DNA from: Chloroflexota bacterium
Lineage (GTDB): Bacteria > Chloroflexota > Limnocylindria > P2-11E
NCBI GenBank assembly: GCA_005887995.1
Contig: VBJD01000045.1
Coordinates: 1-34,310 of the forward strand
Length of the DNA: 34,310 nt
Direction: 5' to 3'
The position numbers and the translations under genes are program-made. Shown here piece after piece: positions 16,319 through 24,815 of the stretch. The first letter of the stretch is position 1; every line of letters begins with the position of its first letter. The notes under the pieces were generated by a model. It saw only the letters and a program-made list of their open reading frames with translations, searched no databases and had not been told where the DNA came from.

Positions 16319-17770
16319 ATGACGACCGATAGGCGCTGGCTCGCGTTCATGGTCCTGACGCTAGGCAGCTTCATGATCGTGCTGGACACGACGATCACGA
16401 ACGTCGCGCTCCCGTCGATCCGCGCCGACCTCGGCTTCACCGCGACGTCGCTCGCGTGGGTCGTGAACGCGTACATGCTCTTCTTCGGCGGCTTCCTCCT
16501 CCTCGGCGGCCGCCTCGGCGACCTCTACGGCCACCGTCGCCTCTTCCTCATCGGCATCGGTCTCTTCACCGTCGCGTCCCTTTTGGCCGGCCTCGCCTCA
16601 TCGCAGGCGGTGCTCATCGCCGCGCGCGCGGCGCAAGGCCTCGGCGGCGCGATCGCCTCCGCGACCGGCTTGTCGCTGATGATGACGATCTTCACCGCGC
16701 AGGCCGACCGCGCGAAGGCCATGGGCGTCGTCGGCTTCGTCTCCGCCGGTGGCGGAAGCGTGGGCGTCCTCCTCGGCGGAATCCTGGTGAGCACGTTCGG
16801 CTGGCACTCGGTGTTCCTCGTCAACATCCCGGTCGGCATCGCTGTCTGCGTGCTCTCGCTCCGACTCATCGACGCGGCGCGCGGCGTGGCGTCGGGAACG
16901 AGTTTGGATTACGGCGGCGCGATCACCGTCACCGCGTCGGTGATGATCGCCGTCTACGCGATCGTGAACGGCAACGAGGCCGGCTGGACGTCGCCGCAGA
17001 CGCTCGGCCTGCTCGGTCTGGCGGCGACGATCTTCGCGAGCTTCATCGCGATCGAATCGCGCACGAGGGCACCGCTCATGCCGCTCGGGCTCTTCCGGCA
17101 GCGGAACCTCTCGATCGCGAACGTCATGGGCGTCCTCTGGGCGGCCGCGATGTTCGCGTGGTTCTTCCTCTCCGCCCTCTACCTGCAGCTGGTCCTCGGA
17201 TACTCGCCTCTGCAGGTCGGGCTCGCGTTCCTACCAGGCAACCTCGTCATGGCCGTCTTCTCGGTGAGCATCTCGGCGAAGCTCGTGATGCGCTTCGGCA
17301 TCAAGCCGCCGCTGGGCACGGGCCTCGCGCTCGCCGGTCTCGGTCTCGCGCTCCTCGTCCGCGCGCCGATCGACGGCAATTACCTCGTCGACGTCTTCCC
17401 GAGCATGGTCCTCCTGGGCCTCGGCGCGGGCATCGCGTTCAACCCGATGCTGCTGGTCGCGATGACCGACGTGCGACCCGAGCAGTCCGGCCTCGCGTCG
17501 GGCCTCGTGAACACGTCCTTCATGCTCGGCGGCGCGCTCGGCCTCGCGATCCTCGCGAGCGTCGCGGCCGCGACCACGAACGCGTCACTCGGCTCCGGCG
17601 TCACGACCGTCGTAGCGCTCACGGACGGCTACCACGCGGCGTTCGCCTTCGGGGCGATCTTCGCGCTCGGTGCCGCGCTTCTCGGAGTGCGCGCCCTTCG
17701 CATCGCGCCGCAACCCGCGATCGCGCCGCAGGAGTTCGAGACCACGGAGTACGCGGCCGCCGCCGATTAG
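16319..17770 (+). CDS. DHA2-family MFS drug exporter (EmrB/QacA type)
   Basis: 483 residues from ATG 16319, with a good ribosome site (GGAGGGACACCG) just upstream. About 14 transmembrane helices. Motif A is GGRLGDLYGHRRLFLIG, motif D1 is FMIVLDTTITNVALPSI with the conserved Asp in helix 1, and motif C-like glycines lie in GFVSAGGGSVGVLLGG. These identify the 14-helix drug:proton antiporter family. Substrate not determinable. A longer frame to 16205 is open but lacks a ribosome site and would overlap the STAS gene start. The gene stands alone, followed by about 80 bases before the glycosylase gene. Confidence 0.92.
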   Translation: MTTDRRWLAFMVLTLGSFMIVLDTTITNVALPSIRADLGFTATSLAWVVNAYMLFFGGFLLLGGRLGDLYGHRRLFLIGIGLFTVASLLAGLASSQAVLIAARAAQGLGGAIASATGLSLMMTIFTAQADRAKAMGVVGFVSAGGGSVGVLLGGILVSTFGWHSVFLVNIPVGIAVCVLSLRLIDAARGVASGTSLDYGGAITVTASVMIAVYAIVNGNEAGWTSPQTLGLLGLAATIFASFIAIESRTRAPLMPLGLFRQRNLSIANVMGVLWAAAMFAWFFLSALYLQLVLGYSPLQVGLAFLPGNLVMAVFSVSISAKLVMRFGIKPPLGTGLALAGLGLALLVRAPIDGNYLVDVFPSMVLLGLGAGIAFNPMLLVAMTDVRPEQSGLASGLVNTSFMLGGALGLAILASVAAATTNASLGSGVTTVVALTDGYHAAFAFGAIFALGAALLGVRALRIAPQPAIAPQEFETTEYAAAAD

Positions 17771-17851
17771 CTCGGACACGGTCGCGCGGGGCGAATCCAG
17801 TGTCGCGGATGACGTGGCGCTGGATCTCGTCGTCCGTCTAGATTCGGGCTG

Positions 17852-19174
17852 ATGCCCGCACGCACCACAGCACCGCTCCCCATGACCGCGCGCGATGCGC
17901 GGCGCCTCGCGATCACGTCCCAGCGTCTCGTCTCTGGCCCTCCGGCGACTCGACGCGGCGTGATGGAGCTGATGCGCGATATCGGCTACCTGCAGCTCGA
18001 TCCGACGAACGTCGTCGCGCGCAATCCGCTCCTCGTGCTGTGGAGCCGGCTTGGCACGTACGACGCGGCGATCCTCGAGTCACTGCTCGCCAAGCGCGAG
18101 CTTTTCGAGACGCCGTCGCTCATCCTTCCGACCACGGACCTGCCCATCCACGCGGCGACGATGCGCGCCTATCGCCGCGCGACGGATCCGCGACCGGCGA
18201 GAGACCTGCGCGGCCGGGGCGACAACGCCGGCGGCGGCACGCGCGCGGAACGCGTGCAGCGCTGGCTCACGCAAAACCGTCACGTGCGCAGCGAGGTCTT
18301 GGCAAGGCTGCGCCGTGAGGGGCCGCTCCCGCTCACCGCGTTCGAGGACCGCGCCATCGTGAGCTGGACGTCCGGCGGCTGGAACGACGAGCGCAACGTG
18401 ACGATGCTCATGGCGATCCTGCAACGGCGCGGCGAGATCATCGTCGCGGGCCGCCGCCGCGGCCAGAAGCAGTGGGGCATTCCCGAGGACTGGCTCAAGG
18501 CCGCGCGGCCGTTGTCGGGTCTTGCGCTCGAACGCGAGGCGACGCTGCGCGCGATCCGCTCTATCGGTATCGCGACCCTCAAGCAGCTGAAGTGGCACTA
18601 CGCGTTCTCTCGCCACGTCAGCCAGCGTGCACTGGATTCGCTCGAGCGCGACGGCGCGATCGCGCGCGCCGAAATCACGGACGCGAAGTGGAAGGGCACG
18701 CACTACGCGCTGACTGACCGACGAAAGCATGAGTGGGAAGAACGCACAACGCTGCTCTCGCCGTTCGACAACCTCATCATCGATCGCGAGCGCACCCTCG
18801 AGCAGTTCGGCTACTTCTACCGCATGGAGATCTACGTCCCGCCGCACCTGCGGAAGCTCGGCTACTGGGCGATGCCGGTGCTCCACGGCGATCGCATCGT
18901 CGGGAGCGCCGACCCGCGCTTCGAACGCGCGGAAGGCGTGCTCGTCGTCAACCGTCTCGTCCTTCAGCCCGACGCGCCGCGGAGCGTCATGCGCGCCATC
19001 GAGCGCGCCGTGGACGAGCTCGCCGAGTTCGTCGGCGCGAAGTCCGTCCGCTGGGCGCGGCGCGTGCCCGTCCGCACGGCGCCTCGCCGCTTCGCCGCGG
19101 GGCTTCGCGCCACGCCGCCAACGACCCGGCGCTCCGCGGCGCGGAACCGGCGCGAGGGCACGAGCGTCTCATGA
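17852..19174 (+). CDS. Winged-helix DNA glycosylase, AlkX/YcaQ-like (HTH_42)
   Basis: 440 residues from ATG 17852 (ATG 17882 also possible). The N-terminal motif GYLQLDPTNVVARNPLLVL includes Gln48-Leu49-Asp50, the Q-hydrophobic-D catalytic motif that separates AlkX/YcaQ enzymes from the QPhiQ AlkZ branch. Tandem winged-helix domains follow, and the C-terminal barrel shows LLSPFDNLIIDRERTLEQF and GSADPRFERAEG, both hallmarks of the family. E. coli YcaQ removes alkylated bases and unhooks interstrand cross-links; similar repair is expected here. The last 40 residues are a basic, Arg/Ala-rich tail. The stop overlaps the start of the next gene as ATGA, indicating coupled translation. Confidence 0.9.
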   Translation: MPARTTAPLPMTARDARRLAITSQRLVSGPPATRRGVMELMRDIGYLQLDPTNVVARNPLLVLWSRLGTYDAAILESLLAKRELFETPSLILPTTDLPIHAATMRAYRRATDPRPARDLRGRGDNAGGGTRAERVQRWLTQNRHVRSEVLARLRREGPLPLTAFEDRAIVSWTSGGWNDERNVTMLMAILQRRGEIIVAGRRRGQKQWGIPEDWLKAARPLSGLALEREATLRAIRSIGIATLKQLKWHYAFSRHVSQRALDSLERDGAIARAEITDAKWKGTHYALTDRRKHEWEERTTLLSPFDNLIIDRERTLEQFGYFYRMEIYVPPHLRKLGYWAMPVLHGDRIVGSADPRFERAEGVLVVNRLVLQPDAPRSVMRAIERAVDELAEFVGAKSVRWARRVPVRTAPRRFAAGLRATPPTTRRSAARNRREGTSVS

Positions 19175-19569
19175 CCATGAGGCGCGTCGCGCTGGCGGTC
19201 GTCGTTGCCGTCGGCATCATCGGGCTCGCGGCGATCGTGGCACGGCCGCCGGCGCTGTCACCGAGCCCCGACCGCCAGACCGTCCAAGCGCCGATCGATC
19301 GGCTCGAGGTGGTCACCATCGCGTCGCAGGCGACGCTGAAGGTCACCGCGGGACTCCCGAGCGGCTGCGCGAAACAGGACTCTCACACCATCGCGCGCGC
19401 GGGCGACACGATCACGGTGACCGTCCTGAACACGATGCCCAAGGGGAATCCGATCTGCACGATGATCTACGGCCAGTACGACCTATCGATCGACCTTGGC
19501 AGCGGGTTCGTACCCGGCAGGACGTACACCGTCCAGGTCAACGACAAGACCACCAACTTCAAGGTCTGA
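19171..19569 (+). CDS. Small exported protein, conserved but unnamed
   Basis: 132 residues from ATG 19171, overlapping the glycosylase stop (ATGA); a second ATG follows at 19177. Residues about 4-25 are a hydrophobic signal or anchor (RVALAVVVAVGIIGLAAIVA). The mature part is beta-rich, with DRLEVVTIASQATLKVTAGL, SGCAKQDSHTIARAGDTITV and VPGRTYTVQVNDKT, plus two cysteines that could form a disulphide (CAKQ and CTMIY). I have seen this general pattern in exported proteins of related bacteria, but it has no name or known function. Its coupling to a repair gene is probably positional rather than functional. Confidence 0.75.
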   Translation: MTMRRVALAVVVAVGIIGLAAIVARPPALSPSPDRQTVQAPIDRLEVVTIASQATLKVTAGLPSGCAKQDSHTIARAGDTITVTVLNTMPKGNPICTMIYGQYDLSIDLGSGFVPGRTYTVQVNDKTTNFKV

Positions 19570-19651
19570 CGCCGCTTCCCTGCCTCGCCCGTCCGAGACC
19601 CTCTTGGGTGACTGTTGATAGGCCTGATACGCCGAGTTTGATGACGGCGGC

Positions 19652-19963
19652 CTAGCCGCGAGGCGACGATCGACGCATGGCGCGCGCTGCCCAGCGCCGC
19701 AACGCCTCGATCGCCGGGCGGAGCTCGCGGCCGCGATCGGTCAGTGCGTACTCGACCCTCGGCGGGACCTCCGCATACGTCGTACGCGAGATCAGCCCAG
19801 CGGACTCCAGCTCGCGCAGACGCGCCGTCACCATCTTTGGGTTCGCGTCCACGAGCGAACGCTGTATCTCCGTGAACCGTCGTGGACCGGTGAGCAGGTC
19901 TTCGATGATCAGCAACGCCCACTTGTGACCGACCAGCCCGAGTGCTCGAGAGAGCTCATTCAC
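19652..19963 (-). CDS. HxlR-family transcriptional regulator
   Basis: 103 residues from GTG 19963. The winged helix-turn-helix matches HxlR throughout: LGLVGHKWALLIIEDLLTG, PRRFTEIQRSLVDANPK, MVTARLRELESAGLISR and the wing PPRVEYALTDRG. Members usually sense electrophiles or aldehydes through a Cys near the N-terminus; the usual Cys-Pro before the first helix is absent here, so the signal may differ. It is divergent from the SnoaL-like gene, and a perfect palindrome lies between them (see 19990), so it very likely represses that gene and itself. Confidence 0.92.
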   Translation of the reverse strand: MNELSRALGLVGHKWALLIIEDLLTGPRRFTEIQRSLVDANPKMVTARLRELESAGLISRTTYAEVPPRVEYALTDRGRELRPAIEALRRWAARAMRRSSPRG

Positions 19964-19989
19964 GATGCCTTTGCTTACAATATTGGATA

Positions 19990-20021
19990 TTACTTGCTAT
20001 TTGCAAGTAAGCGGTTATGGT
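19990..20021 (+). promoter_or_regulatory. Probable HxlR operator overlapping a promoter
   Basis: TTACTTGC (19990-19997), a 5-base spacer, then GCAAGTAA (20003-20010): a perfect 8-base inverted repeat in an AT-rich island between the HxlR gene and the SnoaL-like gene. HxlR dimers bind TACTT/AAGTA palindromes of this type. A promoter fits across it: TTGCTA (19994-19999), 16 bases, then TATGGT (20016-20021), reading toward the plus-strand gene, so binding would block the -35 box. Confidence 0.75.
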
Positions 20022-20047
20022 TCGTCCAAGATGAAAGAAGGTCACGA

Positions 20048-20518
20048 ATGACGCTCGTACAAGACAAGCCGACCACGATCCAGGACAACAAGGCGACAAC
20101 AGCCGCGAACATCGCAACGTTCAAGCAGTGGGTCAACGAGATGGTCAAGGGCGAATATGCGCACGCTCCGTACGCCGAAGACGCCGAGACATCGGACCCC
20201 TCAGGCAAGTACAAGGGCAAAGCGCAGGTCATCCAGAGCTTCAACGTTTGGAAGACCGCGTTCCCGAAGGCCACCGGCGAAGTGAAGAACCAGATCGCCA
20301 TGGGTGACCACCTCACCTCGGAGGTCCTCTTCAAGTCGTCTCACACTGGACCGCTCGTCTCACCGACGGGCACGATCCCGCCGACGAACAAGAACGTCGA
20401 GTTCAAGGCAGTGATCCTGAGCACGTTCCGCAACGGCCTCATCCAGCGCGAGCGCACCTACTACGACCAGGCTGACCTCATGCGTCAGCTCGGCGTCGCG
20501 CTTCCGCCCAAGCCGTAG
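20048..20518 (+). CDS. SnoaL-like (NTF2-fold) protein
   Basis: 156 residues from ATG 20048, preceded by an AGAAGG ribosome site. The pattern ANIATFKQWVNEMVKGEYAH, then SDPSGKYKGKAQVIQSFNVWK and the closing RNGLIQRERTYYDQADLMRQLG, is that of ester cyclase/SnoaL-like enzymes of the NTF2 fold. These act on small hydrophobic ligands or simply bind them; no catalytic residue can be named with confidence. A frame open back to 19925 overlaps the HxlR gene and is not used. Control by the divergent HxlR regulator is very likely, suggesting a role in handling a reactive or toxic small molecule. A strong terminator follows at 20538. Confidence 0.85.
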   Translation: MTLVQDKPTTIQDNKATTAANIATFKQWVNEMVKGEYAHAPYAEDAETSDPSGKYKGKAQVIQSFNVWKTAFPKATGEVKNQIAMGDHLTSEVLFKSSHTGPLVSPTGTIPPTNKNVEFKAVILSTFRNGLIQRERTYYDQADLMRQLGVALPPKP

Positions 20519-20537
20519 CCGCACGACGGTCACTGAG

Positions 20538-20565
20538 AAGGAGCGCCCGAAGGGGCGCTCCTTTT
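20538..20565. terminator. Intrinsic terminator, bidirectional
   Basis: AAGGAGCGCCC, loop GAAG, GGGCGCTCCTT then TTC: a perfect 11-base stem followed by a short T-run on the plus strand; on the minus strand it reads into TTCTC. It separates the convergent SnoaL-like gene and the PBP gene. Confidence 0.9.
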
Positions 20566-20567
20566 CG

Positions 20568-22871
20568 TTACCGCTTTCTCGTCGGACGGGGCGTCGGTGT
20601 CGGCCTCGGCGTCGGCGCGGGCGCGGTCGTCGGTGACGGCGACGCGCCCGCGAAGCCGCAGATCTTCCAGGTGTAGCGGCCGTAGTTGTGAGCGCCAGCG
20701 GCTGCGGCGGACGCCCAGCGGTCGTAGTCCTTCTGCCAGTCGGCGAACGGCGCGACGAGCTTGATGCCGCAGCTCTGGTAGAAGGCGCGGTCATCGCTCG
20801 TCGGCTGCGTGCCGTCGAGGTAGTGCTCGACCATCCGGAAATTGCTCGGGCAGTACGGACCGGGGAGCTCGCCCGAGCCGTTGCCGCCATACAGGGACGG
20901 GTTCACGCAGACGACGCGGTCGACGATGCCGGCGGGTCGCGGATACCAGTCGGGCGGCAGCGCGCCGACGACCGTCGTCATGTAGTCGCGCCAGAGCACG
21001 CCGGGGCCGAGCGCGGACGAGATACCGCGCATCTCCGAGTTGTCGGAGTTGCCCATCCAGATCGCGGTGAGGCGCGTCGGCGTGAAGCCGATGGCAAGAA
21101 CGTCCTGGAGGTCGTCGGTCGTGCCGGTCTTCAGCGCCGCGGGCCGGCCGATGCTCGTCCACGGCCCGAACACGAACGAGCCGTTCGGGTCGGTGTTGTC
21201 CTTGAGGATGTCGGCCATCATCCAGGCGAGCCGCTGATCGATGACGCGCCGGCCCTCGACCTTTGAAAAGTCGCGCACGACCTTTCCGTCGCGGTCGGTG
21301 ATGCGCAGGATCAACGTCGGCTCGATGCGCACGCCCATGTTCGCGATCACCTGATAGGCGCTCGCCATGTCGCTGAGCCGCATCTCGCCTGAACCGATGC
21401 CGAACGCGAGGCCGAGCTGGGACGGCTGCCACTCACGTTCGATGCCAAGCTGGCGGACCATGTCCGCGATCGCTTCGGGTCCGACGGCGCGCGTCACCTG
21501 CAGCGCCGGCAGGTTGAGCGACTCGCGCAGGGACTGGCGGACCGTCACCGGGCCGTGCTGCTGCAGCGTCGCGTCGCGCGGGTGGTAGCCGTCCGGCGCC
21601 TGCCACTCGATGTCATAGAGGCGCGACGACGCTGTGAGCCCGAGCTTCTGCATGCCCGTGAGGTACGTGAAGAGCTTGAACGTCGAGCCGGGCTGCCGAT
21701 AGGCGATGCCCGCGTGGTCGTAGTCGCCCTGCATCGTCGGCGTGTTCCCGTAGTAGTCGTACGAGCCGACGTACGCGAGCACTTCACCCGTGCTCGGATC
21801 CATCGTGATGAGCGCCGCGTTGTTGACGTTGTTGGCCTTCAGCGCGTCGACGTGCTCGCGGACCTGCTTCTCGGCGAGCTGCTGCATGTTCCAGTCGAGT
21901 GTCGTGAGCACCGTGAGCCCACCCTGGTACGCCGCCTTCGCGCCGAGCTCGTTGATGAGCTGCTCGCGCACGCGGAAGACGAAGTGCGGCGCGTAGAGCG
22001 CCGTCGACGCAGGCTTCACGACGATCGGCTCGGCGTCCGCGGCGTCGGCCGCCTCCGGCGTGACGAAGTCCTCCTCGACCAGCGCGTCGAGCACCTGCGT
22101 GCGCCGAGCGCGCGCGCCGTCGGGGTTCTGCGTCGGGTCGTACGCCGACGGCGCCTGCGGCAGGCCCGCGAGCAGGGCGATCTGCGCGAGCGTGAGCTTT
22201 GTGAGATCAGGCTGGCCGAAGTACGTCGTCGCGGCGGCGCGAATGCCGTACGCCTGATTTCCGTAGTAGATCTGGTTGAAGTACATCTCGAGGATCTGCT
22301 TCTTGCTGAACGTGCGGGTCGCCTCGATCGCGAGCAGCGCTTCTTTCAACTTGCGCGTGATCGTCGGCTCGTCGCCGAGCAGCCGGGTCTTGATGAGCTG
22401 CTGCGTGATCGTCGAGCCGCCTTGGGTGATCGCACCGCTTCGCGCGTTGGCGCCGAACGCGCGGAGGATGCCGCCGACGTCGATCCCCGGGTTCGTCCAG
22501 AAGGAGCGATCTTCGATCGCGATCGTGGCGTCCTGGAGCAGCTCGGGCACGGCCGCGAGCGGGACGAGATCGCGGCGCTCGTCTTCGAGCGAGTAGAGGA
22601 GGTGCTCGCCGGAGCGGTCGTAGATCCGTGTCGTCAGCGGGACCGGGAATGTCGCAAGGTCGTGCGCAGCGGGGAGGTCGGCGGCGAGCGCCGCGATCGT
22701 CGCGATCGCGCCGAAGGCGACGACCGCACCGACCCCGAGCATGAGCGAGGCAAGCCCGCCCGAGATCGGGCCAAGTCGCAGAACACGCCGCTGCTGGCGT
22801 TTCGTGCCGGGGGCGCGACCCGCCGCGACCTGATACCCGCGGCGGTGCAAAGCACCCTTCTTGAAAGGCAT
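20568..22871 (-). CDS. Class A penicillin-binding protein (PBP1A-like)
   Basis: 767 residues from ATG 22871. N-terminal cytoplasmic tail, one membrane helix (about 38-63), then a glycosyltransferase domain (GT51): Glu120 in AIEDRSFW is the catalytic acid, followed by GGSTITQQLIKTRLL and RKLKEALLAIEATRTFSK. The transpeptidase domain has S396-T-F-K399 (active-site serine and lysine), S451-L-N453 and K581-T-G583, all intact. The usual His of the ED-x-x-F-x-x-H motif is Asn here. The Pro/Thr-rich tail (PTPRPTPTPRP) is a wall linker. It polymerises and cross-links peptidoglycan outside the membrane. The protein has the typical length of the family. It is divergent from the O-antigen-ligase-like gene. 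Confidence 0.95.
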   Translation of the reverse strand: MPFKKGALHRRGYQVAAGRAPGTKRQQRRVLRLGPISGGLASLMLGVGAVVAFGAIATIAALAADLPAAHDLATFPVPLTTRIYDRSGEHLLYSLEDERRDLVPLAAVPELLQDATIAIEDRSFWTNPGIDVGGILRAFGANARSGAITQGGSTITQQLIKTRLLGDEPTITRKLKEALLAIEATRTFSKKQILEMYFNQIYYGNQAYGIRAAATTYFGQPDLTKLTLAQIALLAGLPQAPSAYDPTQNPDGARARRTQVLDALVEEDFVTPEAADAADAEPIVVKPASTALYAPHFVFRVREQLINELGAKAAYQGGLTVLTTLDWNMQQLAEKQVREHVDALKANNVNNAALITMDPSTGEVLAYVGSYDYYGNTPTMQGDYDHAGIAYRQPGSTFKLFTYLTGMQKLGLTASSRLYDIEWQAPDGYHPRDATLQQHGPVTVRQSLRESLNLPALQVTRAVGPEAIADMVRQLGIEREWQPSQLGLAFGIGSGEMRLSDMASAYQVIANMGVRIEPTLILRITDRDGKVVRDFSKVEGRRVIDQRLAWMMADILKDNTDPNGSFVFGPWTSIGRPAALKTGTTDDLQDVLAIGFTPTRLTAIWMGNSDNSEMRGISSALGPGVLWRDYMTTVVGALPPDWYPRPAGIVDRVVCVNPSLYGGNGSGELPGPYCPSNFRMVEHYLDGTQPTSDDRAFYQSCGIKLVAPFADWQKDYDRWASAAAAGAHNYGRYTWKICGFAGASPSPTTAPAPTPRPTPTPRPTRKR

Positions 22872-22924
22872 CTAGACCACTAACGAACAGGCCCGCCGGA
22901 TGATCTGCTCCGCCTGCCACCGAG

Positions 22925-22952
22925 CTGATAGGACCATCGCTTTGGCTATGGT
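22925..22952 (+). promoter_or_regulatory. Possible promoter for a leaderless O-antigen-ligase-like gene
   Basis: CTGATA (22925-22930), 16 bases, TATGGT (22947-22952) reads toward the ligase gene. Transcription would begin within a base or two of the CTG codon at 22959, which is the likely start. The same -10 hexamer and spacing occur at the HxlR-controlled promoter (20016). Confidence 0.4.
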
Positions 22953-22958
22953 GACGCC

Positions 22959-24737
22959 CTGAGCTACGAGAGATCGACCGCGCGGCGGCTGCTCCTCTGG
23001 CTGTGCGCGTTCAAGGTCGCGGCGATCATCCTCGTGCTCGATCCCGCCGGCCTCGTCGCGTTCCAGCTGCCGAAGGCACTCATCAGCCGCGCATTCGATT
23101 GGCCGATCGCCGCGGCGCTGCTCATCGCATTCGTGACGCACGGCAATGCGATCGTCCCGAGACATCGACTGCACGTGCTGATGGCGGCCCTCATCGCGGT
23201 GGTGGACCTGTCGGCTCCGTTCGCGGCGGACCGCTACATCGCGATCTTCGGTGACGCCGAGAACTACGCGGGGCTCACGTTCCTCATCGACATGTTGCTC
23301 CTCTACGTCGCGACTGCGGTCGCCGTTCGCGCGGAGCGCGACGTGCTCGTTCTCCTCGGTGCTGCCATCGCCGCGGGGGCGGTCAGCATCGTGTACGGGC
23401 TCGCGCAATCGTTCGGTCTCGATCCGTTCGGCTGGGAGACGGACCCGCGCGCGCGTCCGTTCGCGACGTTCGGTAATGCCGATCACTTCGGCCACTTCCT
23501 CAGCGTGCTCTTCGGCATCACGCTCGGTCTTGCGCTCGCGCTTCCCGAGCGGAGAGGGCGCGTGGTCAGTGCCGTGAGCGTGCTCGGCGCGCTCGCGATG
23601 TCAGCGATCGTCGCGACCCGCGCGACGCTACTCGGCATCGTCGCAGCCCTCATCGCCGCCGCGACCATTCGCCGGCCCACGGGACGAGCGCTCATCGTCG
23701 GCACCGTCGCGACCGCCGCCGTTGGCGTCGCCCTCGCGATGACGCCGCTCGGCCAACGCGTCATCGGCGGCGCCAGCGTGAATGACCGCTTCGCGCTGTG
23801 GGACGTCGCGCTCCGCGCCACCCTGGCGCGGCCGCTCCTCGGATACGGCCCGGACAACTTCCGCGCGGCGTTCGCCGCCCACCGCACGATCGACAGCATT
23901 CCGCTGCTCGGCGTCGGACCGCAAGCGACCGCGCACAACTGGATCCTCGACGCGTCCGCGACCACCGGCATGATCGGTCTCGCCGCGCTCATCGCACTCA
24001 TCGCCGCAGGGACGATCGAACTGTGGCGGCTCGCCACGAGCCGTCCATCCGTCGGCGTGCCGCTGCTGCTCGGCTGGGCGGCGTACTGGGCCGATGGGCT
24101 CGTCGCGGCGGTGTCGATGGCCGCGGCGTGGTATCCGTGGATCGCGCTCGGCTCGGCCGTCGCACTGCGCGGCGCGCGCCCGGCCGAGTCCGCCGAGCGT
24201 CGCATCCCGCGCTGGGCGATCGCCGTCCTCGCGGTCATCGCACTCGTCGCTGCCGCGACCGGAGCGCGCGCGTTCCAGGCGAATCGCGATGCGTGGAGCT
24301 CGGAGGAATCGACGCACTTCGGAGATCAAGGTGAAGCGCTCACCTTCGCGGACCGCGCCGCGGCGCGCGACGGCGGCCGCGCCGATCACTGGAACCGCCT
24401 CGGGCTCGCGCTCGAAGCGCTGCAGCGCAGGAGTGATGCGGTCGACGCGTACCGCGAGGCGACGCGGCACGGACCGTACGAGGCCGTGTACTGGGCCAAC
24501 CTCGCGCGCGCGCTCACGCGCGTCGCGGGATCCGATCCGGATCGGCGCGACGACGCGATCGCCGCCGCGCGCCAGGCGACCATCGTGGATCCGAACGCGC
24601 CGGTCGGTCACGTCGTGCTCGCGGAGATCGCGATCGCGTTCGGACGCTGCGAGCTCGCGCTGTCGGAAGCGACACGAGCCGCGTCGCTCGAGCCGGGCCA
24701 CGATGCGCTCGTCGGGCGCGCGCAAAGCTGCCGCTAG
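22959..24737 (+). CDS. O-antigen ligase/polymerase-like membrane protein with TPR tail
   Basis: 593 codons if it starts with CTG at 22959, 25 codons before the first standard start (GTG 23034). The CTG version adds ERSTARRLLLWLCAFKVAAI, which completes a first helix of the Wzy_C type; starting at GTG removes it. About 10-11 helices follow, with the family's ligase signature (FALWDVALRATLARPLLGYG, then AHNWILDASATTGMIG). The last 150 residues are TPR-like (WNRLGLALEALQRRSDAVD, VYWANLARALTR, ALSEATRAASLEPGHDAL). Such proteins attach or polymerise glycans on the outer face of the membrane or transfer sugars to proteins. It is divergent from the PBP gene. Confidence 0.85.
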   Translation: MSYERSTARRLLLWLCAFKVAAIILVLDPAGLVAFQLPKALISRAFDWPIAAALLIAFVTHGNAIVPRHRLHVLMAALIAVVDLSAPFAADRYIAIFGDAENYAGLTFLIDMLLLYVATAVAVRAERDVLVLLGAAIAAGAVSIVYGLAQSFGLDPFGWETDPRARPFATFGNADHFGHFLSVLFGITLGLALALPERRGRVVSAVSVLGALAMSAIVATRATLLGIVAALIAAATIRRPTGRALIVGTVATAAVGVALAMTPLGQRVIGGASVNDRFALWDVALRATLARPLLGYGPDNFRAAFAAHRTIDSIPLLGVGPQATAHNWILDASATTGMIGLAALIALIAAGTIELWRLATSRPSVGVPLLLGWAAYWADGLVAAVSMAAAWYPWIALGSAVALRGARPAESAERRIPRWAIAVLAVIALVAAATGARAFQANRDAWSSEESTHFGDQGEALTFADRAAARDGGRADHWNRLGLALEALQRRSDAVDAYREATRHGPYEAVYWANLARALTRVAGSDPDRRDDAIAAARQATIVDPNAPVGHVVLAEIAIAFGRCELALSEATRAASLEPGHDALVGRAQSCR

Positions 24738-24766
24738 ACAAACACGGCTGCCGCTGGACAAAGAAG

Positions 24767-24792
24767 AACGGAGCGGGTCTCCCCGCTCCGTT
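24767..24792. terminator. Stem-loop terminator between convergent genes
   Basis: AACGGAGCGGG (24767-24777), loop TCTC, CCCGCTCCGTT (24782-24792): a perfect 11-base stem with only a short T-run. Its place between two convergent stops (24737 and 24816) suits a bidirectional terminator. Confidence 0.75.
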
Positions 24793-24815
24793 CAACAAGT
24801 CCAGGCGTGATGCGC

